From IMG/VR virus record IMGVR_UViG_3300046821_000076, positions 1 through 64,000 of that record: DNA of 64,000 nt; one strand, written 5' to 3'. A program made the translations under genes and the position numbers. The stretch comes from a virus. The notes under the pieces are model-generated. The model saw only the letters and a list, made by a program, of their open reading frames with translations. It searched no databases and was not told where the DNA came from. Position 1 is the stretch's first letter. The number at the start of each line of letters is the position of its first letter. This document shows, piece after piece, positions 9,081 through 17,521 of the stretch.

Positions 9081-9368
9081 ATGAATAAAGAAAGAGAAGC
9101 GTTTGAAGCATGGCTATTTAAATACTACCCAAAGGCAGAAGAACTTGGGCTTGTTTATAGACCTAATGAAAACCTATATGAACACCGTCAAACTCAAATA
9201 CGATGGATAGTATGGCAAGCAGCCAAAGCCCAAGCAGTGCCCGAAATACAACAATCCAAACAAGCTGAAATTGACGATCTCAAAGCTCAACTCAAAGCTG
9301 TGCATGAAAGCAGAGCTGATTTTGTTGAGTATTGCAGAATGGTCGAAGCACAGGAGAACAAAGGATGA
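9081..9368 (+). CDS. Small protein with C-terminal coiled coil, unknown
   Basis: 95 residues. The N-terminal half resembles short phage proteins of the form 'REAFEAWLFKYYPKAEEL ... WQAAKAQ', a pattern often annotated only as phage protein. The C-terminal half (about 60-85) is a predicted coiled coil (EIDDLKAQLKAVHE). Base use is more GC-rich than that of its neighbours, which may mean recent acquisition. Its stop overlaps the next ATG (AAAGGATGA). Confidence 0.7.
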   Translation: MNKEREAFEAWLFKYYPKAEELGLVYRPNENLYEHRQTQIRWIVWQAAKAQAVPEIQQSKQAEIDDLKAQLKAVHESRADFVEYCRMVEAQENKG

Positions 9369-9520
9369 CCCAGCAACAACGTATAGACACAATCGTACTG
9401 CATATTTATTTAGGTAAAAAGCAGGGGCTTGATGTGGCCTATTTAGTTGAGTTACAACAACAACGGTATCTGCAATCGTGGGATATATACATACCAATAC
9501 CACTTAACGAAATAGGATAG
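9365..9520 (+). CDS. Short unknown protein
   Basis: 51 residues beginning MTQQQRIDTIVLHIYL. The start at 9365 overlaps the previous stop and uses the AAAGG just upstream. No family is recognised. The gene continues the operon toward the nuclease gene, four bases downstream. Confidence 0.55.
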   Translation: MTQQQRIDTIVLHIYLGKKQGLDVAYLVELQQQRYLQSWDIYIPIPLNEIG

Positions 9521-9523
9521 CTT

Positions 9524-10492
9524 ATGTATTCAAACCAAACTAACTTACCTACAGCTATAGCTGTATGGCTTGCACACGATACGTATGATAGAGCTGAAGC
9601 AGGCCTATCTGCTACAAGCTTACTTAAACCAATAAGACAGGTACTACTCTCTCAGCGTGTTCCTGAAGGTGAAGGTATTACTGACGTTAGTGGTTTAATT
9701 AAGTCACGTATTGGTACTGCAATCCATGATGCTATTGAACGTGCCTGGCTGAGTGATCGCTTAGAAGCTACTCTTAAAAGTCTAGGTGCTTCAGATAAAA
9801 CAGTATCAAGAGTTAAGATTAATCCTGAAACTATTGAAGGTCCTTGTTACCCTATCTATCTTGAGCTTAGAACAAGCAAAGATATTTTAGGTGTAAAGGT
9901 TACAGGTAAGTTTGACTTCATTGATAATGGCAAACTGATTGACTTTAAAACTACAAGTACCTTTGCATACACTTCAGGTAATAAAGATGAAGACTACATT
10001 ATGCAAGGTAGTATTTATCGTTGGCTTAATCCTGAAATCATTACAGATGAGTTCATGGATATTTGCTTCATCTTTACTGATTGGCAGAAGAACAGATATT
10101 TGAGTGCTCCTCAAAGCTACCCTTCAAGTCAGATTATCTCTCGCAGTTTTAAGCTGCATTCTGCAGCCTTTGTGCAGTCATACGTTGAAGAACGTGTTCG
10201 TACTTTAATTAAACTGCAGGACGTTCATGAAGTAGATTTACCCTTATGTACTGATAAAGACCTATGGCGTAAACCAGATACTTTTAAGTATTATAAGAAC
10301 CCCCAAAAACAAAGCAAATCAACTGCTAACTTTGACAACCTTAGTGATGCTAACAGACGCTTCTTAGATGATGGCGCTGTAGGCTTAGTTAAGACAGTTA
10401 AAGGAGGAGTTTCCGCGTGTCTGTACTGTAGCGCATTCACCGTATGTACTCAGAAAGACAGACTTATTGAGTCAGGTGAGTTAAAGATTTAA
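9524..10492 (+). CDS. PD-(D/E)XK exonuclease, Cas4/RecB-like
   Basis: 322 residues. Motifs in order are IGTAIHDAIE (His motif), GKFDFIDNG and LIDFKTTS (the D...D-x-K core), and MQGSIYRWL (motif QxxxY, typical of RecB-type nucleases). Near the C-terminus is a Cys cluster (CLYCSAFTVC) that could hold an Fe-S cluster as in Cas4/AddB. It lies just upstream of the primase-helicase. N4-like phages carry a nuclease gene of this type in the same block, and a role in replication, recombination or host DNA degradation is inferred. Confidence 0.8.
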   Translation: MYSNQTNLPTAIAVWLAHDTYDRAEAGLSATSLLKPIRQVLLSQRVPEGEGITDVSGLIKSRIGTAIHDAIERAWLSDRLEATLKSLGASDKTVSRVKINPETIEGPCYPIYLELRTSKDILGVKVTGKFDFIDNGKLIDFKTTSTFAYTSGNKDEDYIMQGSIYRWLNPEIITDEFMDICFIFTDWQKNRYLSAPQSYPSSQIISRSFKLHSAAFVQSYVEERVRTLIKLQDVHEVDLPLCTDKDLWRKPDTFKYYKNPQKQSKSTANFDNLSDANRRFLDDGAVGLVKTVKGGVSACLYCSAFTVCTQKDRLIESGELKI

Positions 10493-10525
10493 ATCCTTTA
10501 CTTACATATACCATGGTAAATACTT

Positions 10526-10742
10526 ATGAAAAGTTTTGATCAAATGCCCTATCATCCAATGACAGAGCAGATCGTAGACATCTTATGCGAGCGTTCTCAG
10601 AACAAACAGAGAATGTTCTTTCGCATTGCATGTCAATATTATTGGGGAGTACTCGCTTCCCAGATGCATACGAAGGTAGTAGGTTGGGGTAGCACTCCAA
10701 TTCCACTGAATATTTACGCATTAAACCTAGCAGTATCAGGGT
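10526..10742 (+). CDS. Primase-helicase, exon 1 (interrupted by group I intron)
   Basis: The first 72 codons of the replication primase-helicase, ending in LNLAVSG plus the first base of the next codon. The unspliced reading frame stops two bases later at 10744. Joining T10742 to T11694 restores SG-F-GKG, a P-loop, in frame with 641 more codons (713 residues in all). The ribosome site is weak. A palindrome, TACCATGGTA, lies at 10510-10519 just upstream. The splice point is inferred from reading frame, the U/G rule for group I introns and the restored motif. Confidence 0.8.
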
Positions 10743-11693
10743 AAACAACCATGCCCCTATAGGTAGTGATACCTATTAGCAAACCTCCCTAATTCGGTGA
10801 AACTCTGACCATTAAGTTGAAGACAATACCGAGCAAGGCATTAGCCGTGTGTAACGACTATCGAAAAGCAGCTTAGCTGAACTGAGTAGAGTAAGACCCA
10901 AGTGGGTTTGAAATGGGAGGATGCTTATTTACTTACCACAACGTTAGTGCTATATTTAAATCTAGCTATAACATTGAGGAAAGTGCAATGACAGTTTGGA
11001 AAGATATTTTAGGGTATGAAGGTTTATACCAAGTAAGTGATGAAGGTTCTGTAAAGGCACTAGCCAGATCAGTAACCAACAAGAACGGTAGACTACAACA
11101 GTATCCTGAAAGGGTTTTAAAAACGGATAAAAGTGTAATGAGTAATTCTACATACCATAGAGTTACTTTATGTAAGAACCACGTTACTTCTAGATTTTTA
11201 GTACATCGTTTAGTAGCAGAAGCTTTTATACCTAATCCGTTAAATAAACCAATGATTAACCACATAGATAATGATGCAGAGAATAATCAGGTGTCTAACA
11301 TAGAATGGGTAACTCATTCAGAGAATATGATACATGCCCAAAAACAGGGTAGATTATTTCACGCACAGTCTAAGGCAGGTAAGGTAGCAGGTGCTATAAG
11401 CACAGCTAATTTACATAAACTAGCTCAAGACAGCGTAGGCTTATTATTTAATTCCTGGCAAGTTATTGATCCAGACTTATCCTATAGAGCAGGTAAAGCA
11501 TACATACTTTGTAAGTGTGTTTGCGGTAAACAGGCTCAAATAGATTTTGCAAGATTACGTAGATTAGATGCTACGTCATGTAAGTCATGCGCTAAGAAGT
11601 AAATAAGTATAAGAGTTAGTCTGATCCCTGTAGAAATACAGGGCGGGTGCTTTAACGTACCGCATACGCATAACGAACGTATGGGACAATATG
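10743..11693 (+). ncRNA. Group I self-splicing intron (951 bases) with internal HNH gene
   Basis: The core is visible after 10790: AATTCGGTGAAACTC ... GACAATACCGAGC (P4-P6 type pairing of GGT with ACC), then a stretch containing TGTAACGACTATCGAAAA and GAGTAGAGTAAGACC (P3/P8/P7-like). The 5' exon ends in T and the intron ends in G (11693), as group I introns require. CAGGGT at the exon end can pair with the GCCCCT in the intron start (imperfect P1). After the endonuclease gene the RNA resumes with a GAAA-capped stem, CCCTGTA/TACAGGG, at 11626-11643 (P9-type). The subtype is likely IA. The exact helices need folding. Confidence 0.85.
10988..11602 (+). CDS. HNH homing endonuclease inside the intron (NUMOD4-HNH)
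   Basis: 204 residues. The NUMOD4 DNA-contact motif is at residues 3-22 (W-K-D-I-x-G-Y-E-G-L-Y-Q-V-S). An HNH_3 core follows (HRLVAEAFIPNP ... INHIDNDAENNQVSNIEW). The C-terminus has a CxCxC...CxxC zinc-like element that also appears in the free-standing endonuclease at 56626. The start at 10988 has GAGGAAAG upstream; the longer frame from 10913 lies in the ribozyme core. It would cut intronless alleles of the primase-helicase gene and spread the intron. Confidence 0.88.
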   Translation: MTVWKDILGYEGLYQVSDEGSVKALARSVTNKNGRLQQYPERVLKTDKSVMSNSTYHRVTLCKNHVTSRFLVHRLVAEAFIPNPLNKPMINHIDNDAENNQVSNIEWVTHSENMIHAQKQGRLFHAQSKAGKVAGAISTANLHKLAQDSVGLLFNSWQVIDPDLSYRAGKAYILCKCVCGKQAQIDFARLRRLDATSCKSCAKK

Positions 11694-13618
11694 TCGGTAA
11701 AGGTTTCTCTACAGGGCTTATTGAATCAGAAGTTATTAATAAGTTTCGTGCTAACTTCATGGATAACACTTTCCATCTACAAGCAGAAACCAATATCAAT
11801 GCACTAGCTAAACATAAAGCTCTACATAAAGGCACAGACGTTACAGATGAAACTGAGCGCCTGATTAAAGAGTTTAATGCAGCAGGTTCGCTAATGTTCT
11901 CATTTGATGATGCAACTATGGCAGCAGTTAAACAGATGCGCCATAAGCTTATCATTGCAGGTTCAGGTGCGGTTAACTTGCAGGTAGATGAAGTAGGTAC
12001 AAAGCTTGTAAACCAAGAAGATGTACTAGCAGGTTTCTTAGAACTGTATGACACAGGTAAGATGAAAGATAAGCTCATTAAGAATGGGCAAGAAAATCAA
12101 CGTGTAGAACGTATTGAGGGACAGACTCCAGCAAACATGCTTCTATTTGGTACACCAAGTAAGGTAATGGATGGAGGTAAAACTCAAGCGTATCTCGAAG
12201 CTATGCTAGAGATGGGATATGCAAGACGTTGTCTATTTGGGTACTCAACCCATTTAGGAAAAGATACTACTTCTGATGCACAAACATTAGTGCAGTTACT
12301 TACTAATAGTAAGTCAGATGCAGTACTAAACAACATTGCTACTCATCTTGAACAGTTAGCTGATTATCCTAACCTGTCTAAAGAAATCACAATCCAAGAA
12401 GCTGAAGCAGTTTACTTAATGGAATATAAAATTAACTGTTCAGAACGAGCAGAGCATTTTAAAGACCATGAGTTTAGTCTTAAAGCTGAGATGGACCATC
12501 GCTACTTTAAAGTACTCAAACTAGCAGGTTGCTACGCATTCTTAGACTACAGTCCAGTTATCACTGTTGATCACTTGGATTACGCTATACGTATCGTAGA
12601 AGATTCAGGCGAAGACTTTAAACGTCTAATGACCCCTGAATACAACTATGAAAAGTTAGCAAAGTATTTAGCTGCTTTAAACCAACCAGTTACTCTACCT
12701 GATCTTGAGTATGCTCTACCTTACTTCCGTGGAAGCAGACAACAGAAAGAGTATTTGATTGAGTACGCTACTGCTTGGGGATATAAAAACAATGTTGTCA
12801 TTAAGAAATCTTTTGACAATAACATTATGTTCTTAGCTGCAGACAGCTTAAAGCAAACCAATATAGATGAGATGATTATGTCTATCTCTACTCGTCTGTC
12901 TGAAGGTTACGAAGCTAAACGCGTACCATTTGATCAGCTACACTTACTTGCTACAAACAATGAGTATCATTGGTGTAGTCACCACTTCCAAGGAGATATT
13001 CGTAGAGCTGAAAACGCATTACCTCTATTCAATATGATTGTTCTAGATATTGATGGGACAATGCCACTTGGCGTAGCTCAAGACTTACTTAAACAGTATC
13101 GAGCATTCTTCTATACAACGAAGTCTCATACTGAAGAAGTACATCGCTATCGTATTATCTTACCGATCAACTACGAAGTAGAAATGGATCGTGAAGAATA
13201 CAATGCGTGTATGGATGCAGTACTTCAAACCTTACCGTTTGAATGTGATCCAGCAACTAAAGATATTGCACGTAAGTGGATGTGTAACGAAGGAGAGTAC
13301 TTCTACCAAGAAGGCGAGCTATTCGATATCTTACCGTTCATTCCAAATACTTCTCGAAGTGATGAACGTCAGCAAGCATTTCAAAACCAATCAGACTTAG
13401 ACAATCTTGAGCGTTGGGTTCTAAACCATACAGGCGCAGGAAATCGTAACGATCAGATTTATAAGTATGCAATGGTACTTGCAGATGCAGGTAAATCATT
13501 AGAGCAGATTGGAGAGTTAGCACGTAACTTAAACAATAAGCTAAGTGATCGTCTTTCTGATGAAGAGATAATGAACACAGTACTCAAATCTGTAAGTAAT
13601 AAGATGAATCGAAAATAG
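11694..13618 (+). CDS. Primase-helicase, exon 2
   Basis: Continues exon 1 in frame to 13618. Spliced numbering puts the P-loop-like GKG at about 74-76, followed by a DUF3987-type ATPase region (DDATMAAVKQM, MLLFGTPSKV). The C-terminal part carries an archaeo-eukaryotic primase-like core: VLDIDG with D524 and D526, then HRYRIILP with H556. It probably primes and unwinds DNA for replication, as N4-like primase/helicase proteins are thought to do. An ATG at 11681 opens this frame within the intron end and could be mistaken for the gene start. A RecA-like ATPase follows after 61 bases. Confidence 0.82.
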
Positions 13619-13619
13619 T

Positions 13620-13638
13620 CCAAACGTTGTTTGGTTTT
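13620..13638 (+). terminator. Triloop hairpin with T-run after the primase-helicase
   Basis: CCAAAC GTT GTTTGG followed by TTTT, starting two bases after the stop codon. A second small stem, GGGGA GCAA TCCCC, follows at 13650-13663, ahead of the next gene. It could be a terminator or attenuator, or belong to the triloop set discussed in the findings. Confidence 0.55.
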
Positions 13639-13679
13639 ATGAGTAATCGGGGAGCAATCCCCACTTAGAGGTAAACAAG

Positions 13680-14411
13680 ATGTTAGACCAACAAAATGAC
13701 TTTATGGTTTTAATTGGAGGAGAATCAGGTGCAGGTAAGACAACCTCATTGATGAATATCCGAGACCCTGAAGGTGTCTTATATCTTAATTGCGATGCAG
13801 GGAAACGCATCACTTTTAGACATAAGTTTAATACTGTAACAGTTACTCATCCTATGCAAGTACTTGAAGGTATCAAAGCAGCTAATGGTTCTGAAAAGAT
13901 TCATACAGTCATCATTGATACTTTATCGTTCTTGATGGAGATGTACGAAACTCAGATTGTATTACGTGCAGATGATACTCGATCAGCTTGGGGAGATTAC
14001 GCACAGTACCTCAAGACATTGATGCAAGAGTACATTGCAGCAAGCACTAAGAACATTATTATCTTATCTCACATTGCAGACTACATTGATGAGTCTGCAG
14101 GGACTAAGAAAGTTCAAGTACCTCTTAAAGGGGCTTCAGCTAAAGTAGGTGTAGAAGCTTACTTATCTGTAGTAGTGAACGCTAAGAAAGTACCTATTGT
14201 TGAACTTGAGAAATACCCTTCAGAGTATTTACATATTACGGAAGAAGAACGTATTCAAGGATTCAAACACGTATTCCAAACCAAGGTTACAGCTAAGACA
14301 ACTTCTGAGCGTATCCGTGGTCCAATTGGAATGTTTAAAGCAAATGAAGTATATATGGATAATGACGTACAGTTGTTATTGGATATTCTTCATGAGTACT
14401 ACGAAGCGTAA
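13680..14411 (+). CDS. RecA-like ATPase (Sak4/AAA_24 type)
   Basis: 243 residues. The Walker A motif is GGESGAGKTT at residues 12-21, Walker B is VIIDTLSF at about 80, and a sensor-like IILSHIAD lies near 120. This architecture is that of phage nucleotide-binding proteins (AAA_24, Sak4), which act as single-strand annealing or strand-exchange ATPases with a partner SSB. A putative SSB gene does follow, after an inserted endonuclease gene. The N4 counterpart is probably gp44 (from memory). Confidence 0.8.
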   Translation: MLDQQNDFMVLIGGESGAGKTTSLMNIRDPEGVLYLNCDAGKRITFRHKFNTVTVTHPMQVLEGIKAANGSEKIHTVIIDTLSFLMEMYETQIVLRADDTRSAWGDYAQYLKTLMQEYIAASTKNIIILSHIADYIDESAGTKKVQVPLKGASAKVGVEAYLSVVVNAKKVPIVELEKYPSEYLHITEEERIQGFKHVFQTKVTAKTTSERIRGPIGMFKANEVYMDNDVQLLLDILHEYYEA

Positions 14412-14922
14412 GCGCAAAGACTTTACCTGGGCAGATTTAGATGAACTGCTCAGGTATGATCCTCACACCGGTAAGCTTATTTGGCGAACCAACAAACACT
14501 CTAAATCGGTAGTACCTAACTCCATAGCTGGATGTATTAACAAAGCTACAGGATATAGAACAATTACTATTTTTGGGGTATCTTATGCGGCTCACCATGT
14601 AGCATGGTTTCTTCATTACAAGAAGTGGTCTGAACACCAATTAGACCATATAAACCATATACGTAGTGATAACCGTATCGCTAATCTACGTGAAGTGTCT
14701 ATAGCTGAGAATGCTAGAAACAGGAAGCGTAGAGATAAAACCACAACAGGCGAGCATGGGATATGGTATGACAAGCAACGTAATAAATACGTAGCTGAGA
14801 TTTCTATGGACCGTAAGCGCGTTTACTTGAAACGCTTTGATGATATCGAACAGGCAGTAGCTGAAAGAGAGTCAAAGTTAATTGAATTAGGATTCCATGA
14901 AAACCATGGGTCTAAACATTAA
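14392..14922 (+). CDS. Free-standing HNH endonuclease with AP2-like tail
   Basis: 176 residues. The ATG at 14392 overlaps the end of the ATPase gene by 20 bases. The N-terminus reads LLRYDPHTGKLIWR, the usual opening of HNH_3 homing enzymes. The core has HHVAWFLHYKKW, QLDHINHIRSDNRIANLRE and AENARNR. An AP2-like beta sheet follows (GIWYDKQRNKYVAEI, RVYLKRFDDIEQA). It sits between two genes that normally work together, so it is most likely a mobile gene inserted at a neutral junction. Confidence 0.88.
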   Translation: MSTTKRKRKDFTWADLDELLRYDPHTGKLIWRTNKHSKSVVPNSIAGCINKATGYRTITIFGVSYAAHHVAWFLHYKKWSEHQLDHINHIRSDNRIANLREVSIAENARNRKRRDKTTTGEHGIWYDKQRNKYVAEISMDRKRVYLKRFDDIEQAVAERESKLIELGFHENHGSKH

Positions 14923-14934
14923 GGAATACATTTC

Positions 14935-15636
14935 ATGTCATTATTTGGTCAAGGCTACAACGATAAAGCAATCCCAGTAACTGATAAACAAAAACGTACA
15001 GTAGATTCAGGTGTATACCAAGGCACTGTTAAAAATGCGTTTATTGGTAAGTCATCAGGAGGTGCTACTTCAGTATCGTTAGAAGTTAAACTGGATTCAG
15101 GCAAAACTATCTTTGAAACCATTTACGTTACTAACAAGCAAGGTAGTAACACTTACGAAAAAGAGGGTGTTATTGGTTACTTACCAGGTTTCTTAACTGT
15201 AAACCAAATTGCTCTATTCGCTACAGGTAAAGACTTGTACGAATTAGAACCTGAACTAGAAGAACGTATTGTTAAACAGTATGATTCTAAAGCAGGTAAG
15301 CAAGTAGACAAGCCTGCTATGGTTATCGTACCTCTATTAGAACAGCCTATCCTGGTAGCTATTAAAGAAGTACGTGAAAACAAAACCAAAGCAGGTGATG
15401 GTGCTAAGCGTATTACGCTTGCAGAAGATCGTGTATATAACATGATTGATAAAGTATTCCATCCTTCTACTCTCCATACACAAGCAGAGCTTGAACAAGG
15501 TAAAGAAGCTGCTTACCTTGAATCATGGAAAAAAGATAACGATGGTAAGTTAGATGACCGCTACAAATCACTAGAGTCTACTAACTCAACAACAGTATCT
15601 GCTCCATCATCATCTGGTTTATTCAAAGGTCTTTAA
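14935..15636 (+). CDS. Putative single-stranded DNA-binding protein (N4 gp45-like position)
   Basis: 233 residues. Residues 22-110 are beta-rich (SGVYQGTVKNAFIGKS ... KTIFETIYVT), consistent with an OB fold. The C-terminal 30 residues are Ser-rich and end in SSGLFKGL, reminiscent of the flexible tails of SSBs. No enzyme motif is present. The position after the RecA-like ATPase matches the SSB in N4-like genomes, where the SSB is needed for replication, recombination and middle transcription by the second RNA polymerase. The identification is by context and fold pattern. AAGGAA precedes the ATG. Confidence 0.65.
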   Translation: MSLFGQGYNDKAIPVTDKQKRTVDSGVYQGTVKNAFIGKSSGGATSVSLEVKLDSGKTIFETIYVTNKQGSNTYEKEGVIGYLPGFLTVNQIALFATGKDLYELEPELEERIVKQYDSKAGKQVDKPAMVIVPLLEQPILVAIKEVRENKTKAGDGAKRITLAEDRVYNMIDKVFHPSTLHTQAELEQGKEAAYLESWKKDNDGKLDDRYKSLESTNSTTVSAPSSSGLFKGL

Positions 15637-15658
15637 TAGATCAGTCTAGTTTTACCTA

Positions 15659-15685
15659 GGGACTCATTAGAGTCCCTTCTACTTT
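15659..15685 (+). terminator. Hairpin terminator after the SSB-like gene
   Basis: GGGACTC, loop ATTA, GAGTCCC (15659-15676), then TTCTACTTT. The stem is perfect but the T-run is weak, so termination may be partial. Confidence 0.6.
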
Positions 15686-15698
15686 AAGAGATAAAACC

Positions 15699-15968
15699 AT
15701 GCAACAAGAACAGCCAATCACAGACGTACAAGAACTAGGCAATGCAGTAATCTCTTGGCACATCCAAACATTACGTATAGTTGAACACGTATTGAATATG
15801 CCTGAAGATGCAGGTATTGATATCCCTACAGGTAACATCTTAGAAGATGGTACTCCAGAAGTTATTGATGGAAATGCTGATCATCGTGCAGGATTCTTAG
15901 CGGGTGTTAAATACGCTTTAGAGTTATTAGATACTTTCCCTATCAAAGGTGTAACTGCAGATGAGTAA
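15699..15968 (+). CDS. Small acidic protein, unknown
   Basis: 89 residues, acidic and largely helical (NAVISWHIQTLRIVEHVLNM, then FLAGVKYALELLDTF). No motif is recognised. It overlaps the next ATG (ATGAG at 15961) and therefore belongs to the rightward replication operon. Confidence 0.65.
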   Translation: MQQEQPITDVQELGNAVISWHIQTLRIVEHVLNMPEDAGIDIPTGNILEDGTPEVIDGNADHRAGFLAGVKYALELLDTFPIKGVTADE

Positions 15969-16194
15969 GCAGAATAGACTAACAGCTGTAACTACAATCA
16001 ATCATTTGATGCAGTTACGGCAGGATATTAAAGACAGTTTTAATGTTGGTTTATATAACGAGTTCCCTATTGCAGTTGTAGAAGAACTGTCTACTCTTGC
16101 ACGACAATTACAAGTATCTGCTGATAAGATTCGTACTATTACAAATAGCCGCGGTATTACAGCAAATGAAGACTTTAAAGATAGTCTCGCTTGA
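15961..16194 (+). CDS. Small helical protein, unknown
   Basis: 77 residues, predicted all-helical, with basic and hydrophobic heptads. No family is recognised. It overlaps its upstream neighbour by 8 bases and its downstream neighbour, the RuvC-like gene, by 29 bases, a dense packing that supports it as a real translated gene. Confidence 0.6.
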   Translation: MSKQNRLTAVTTINHLMQLRQDIKDSFNVGLYNEFPIAVVEELSTLARQLQVSADKIRTITNSRGITANEDFKDSLA

Positions 16195-16702
16195 TCCTAG
16201 CTTTAGACATCTAGGTATAGCTATTGGTACTATGGATTGTGATACAGGGATACTCACAGTAAACCATATCGATACAGTCCATACCGTACCTAACCCAAAC
16301 AAGAAAGTCCCAAACTCTACATGGGATATTTCGCAAGCAAAACTTTTATACACAGCTATTCAGGAATATACACTTGACGCTGATGTGGTGTGTATAGAAG
16401 TTCCTTATGGAAGCCAAGATGTTAAGGCAGCAGTAGGTAGGGGAATCTGTCTAGGTCTAATATCTACCATCCAATGTCCTAACATTTTCTTGGTCACTCC
16501 TCAGTCAGTAAAGAAAGTACTAGGCAATCCTAAAGCTACTAAGAAAGACTCAGTAGCTTGGGCTAGTACCACCCACCCAGAAGCTTCTTGGCATAAGCAA
16601 AGAGGTCGCGTAACTACAGAAGCTAATGAACATTCTGCAGACGCCTTGGCAGCTATATATGCAGCAGCTTCACAACATAACTTTAAATCTCTAAAGGAAT
16701 AA
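16166..16702 (+). CDS. RuvC-like Holliday junction resolvase
   Basis: 178 residues from the ATG at 16166, which places the catalytic fold at the N-terminus. The RNase H-fold motifs are VSLDPSFRHLGIAIG (D near residue 10), VVCIEVPYGS (E near 75) and EHSADALAAIYAA (final acidic residue). The upstream in-frame ATG at 16097 would add 23 unrelated residues that overlap the previous gene. It probably resolves branched replication intermediates before packaging. Confidence 0.82.
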   Translation: MKTLKIVSLDPSFRHLGIAIGTMDCDTGILTVNHIDTVHTVPNPNKKVPNSTWDISQAKLLYTAIQEYTLDADVVCIEVPYGSQDVKAAVGRGICLGLISTIQCPNIFLVTPQSVKKVLGNPKATKKDSVAWASTTHPEASWHKQRGRVTTEANEHSADALAAIYAAASQHNFKSLKE

Positions 16703-16706
16703 TCCT

Positions 16707-17117
16707 ATGCAAATTAAAACTCAATTAGATATCGAACTAAACGAATCAGACATCAAAGCAGCTATTGCTCTATATCTAGCACAGAACAGCGTATTAGTTA
16801 GCGATGAAGAATTAAGTGCAATTAAGTTTGTTAACTCACGTAATGATGGTATCAAAGCAAACCTAACAGTAAGTAATGAGAAGTCTACAGCCCCTGAAGA
16901 ACACCTTGTAGAAGCACCAGTATTACACTCTGTAGGGACTTTTCAAGAAGAAGCTACAAACACTGCTGCTGAAACTGAAGAAGCCTCAGAAGAGGTGCTA
17001 GAGCCTCATACAGTAGAAGATGTTATGCCTTCTATTGATGAGATTGCAGAACAGCAGCAAGCAGCTACACCGGGTAAACCAGTCTTCCCTAATAAATCAT
17101 TATTTGGTACTAAGTAA
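16707..17117 (+). CDS. Acidic protein, unknown
   Basis: 136 residues. The first 60 look folded (KTQLDIELNESDIKAAIALYL). The rest is a Glu-rich, low-complexity linker ending in NKSLFGTK, a tail similar in kind to the LFKGL end of the SSB-like protein. Acidic linker plus hydrophobic tip suggests a protein-protein contact tail, but nothing more can be said. Confidence 0.6.
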   Translation: MQIKTQLDIELNESDIKAAIALYLAQNSVLVSDEELSAIKFVNSRNDGIKANLTVSNEKSTAPEEHLVEAPVLHSVGTFQEEATNTAAETEEASEEVLEPHTVEDVMPSIDEIAEQQQAATPGKPVFPNKSLFGTK

Positions 17118-17296
17118 TGGAGTTTCTAGTAGGAGTACTTAAGCTGTGTTTTATAGCCTTATTACTTATACTGGGATACTTAGTTATTAAAACAGCAGTG
17201 GTAATCTTAGCTGTTATCTTAGCTGTTGCAGTAGCTATATTAATTGCTTACCTAATATATGTTGAGGTGAAGAAACCAAATGAACCTTCGGAATGA
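17117..17296 (+). CDS. 59-residue membrane protein
   Basis: It starts inside the preceding stop (TAATG) and ends 17 bases into the next gene. Residues 3-50 are almost entirely hydrophobic (ALLLILGYLVIK, AVVILAVILAVAVAILIAYL), giving two transmembrane segments or one hairpin, with a short charged tail (VEVKKPNEPSE). It could be a holin-like or inner-membrane accessory protein; there is no lysis gene beside it to support that. Confidence 0.55.
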   Translation: MEFLVGVLKLCFIALLLILGYLVIKTAVVILAVILAVAVAILIAYLIYVEVKKPNEPSE

Positions 17297-17480
17297 ACTT
17301 GCACTGATGTACCGTGGAGGCTCTAAAGAGTTCTTCCACAACAACATCTTAATTAAAGTAGTCTTTGAGTCCACAGGAATATTTGATATTCATGTATGTG
17401 ATCCTGAAACCAAAGACGTCATTACACACTTCTCGTCTACATCTCTAAAAGAGTGTGTAGACTTTCTAGAACGCTTTTAA
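17280..17480 (+). CDS. Small unknown protein, last gene of the rightward operon
   Basis: 66 residues with alternating strand and helix and no recognised family. GAGGTGAAG lies upstream of the ATG inside the preceding gene. It ends just before the bidirectional terminator that faces the late operon. Confidence 0.6.
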   Translation: MNLRNELALMYRGGSKEFFHNNILIKVVFESTGIFDIHVCDPETKDVITHFSSTSLKECVDFLERF

Positions 17481-17484
17481 AAAG

Positions 17485-17510
17485 AAACCCTCCACTTAGG
17501 AGGGTTTTTT
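17485..17510. terminator. Bidirectional terminator between converging operons
   Basis: AAACCCTCC (17485-17493) pairs with GGAGGGTTT (17499-17507), and T-runs occur on both strands. It separates the rightward replication block from the leftward late operon, whose last stop is at 17522. Confidence 0.85.
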
Positions 17511-17521
17511 AACATCAGTTC

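Noticed and set aside
11681-11693. ATG at 11681 as the start of an independent 645-residue protein
   Set aside because: It lies in the last bases of the intron, has no ribosome site, and would give a protein beginning mid-P-loop; splicing explains the sequence better.
11536-12078. 180-codon frame antisense to primase-helicase exon 2
   Set aside because: Low-complexity Ser/Leu/Ala composition and no ribosome site; an antisense shadow.
14197-14391. Long upstream extension of the HNH gene at 14392
   Set aside because: The extension overlaps the RecA-like ATPase gene in another frame and the first 65 residues have no similarity to the HNH fold.
17117-17296. The 59-residue membrane protein as a holin
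   Set aside because: No endolysin or spanin is adjacent and it belongs to the replication operon; only 'membrane protein' can be supported.
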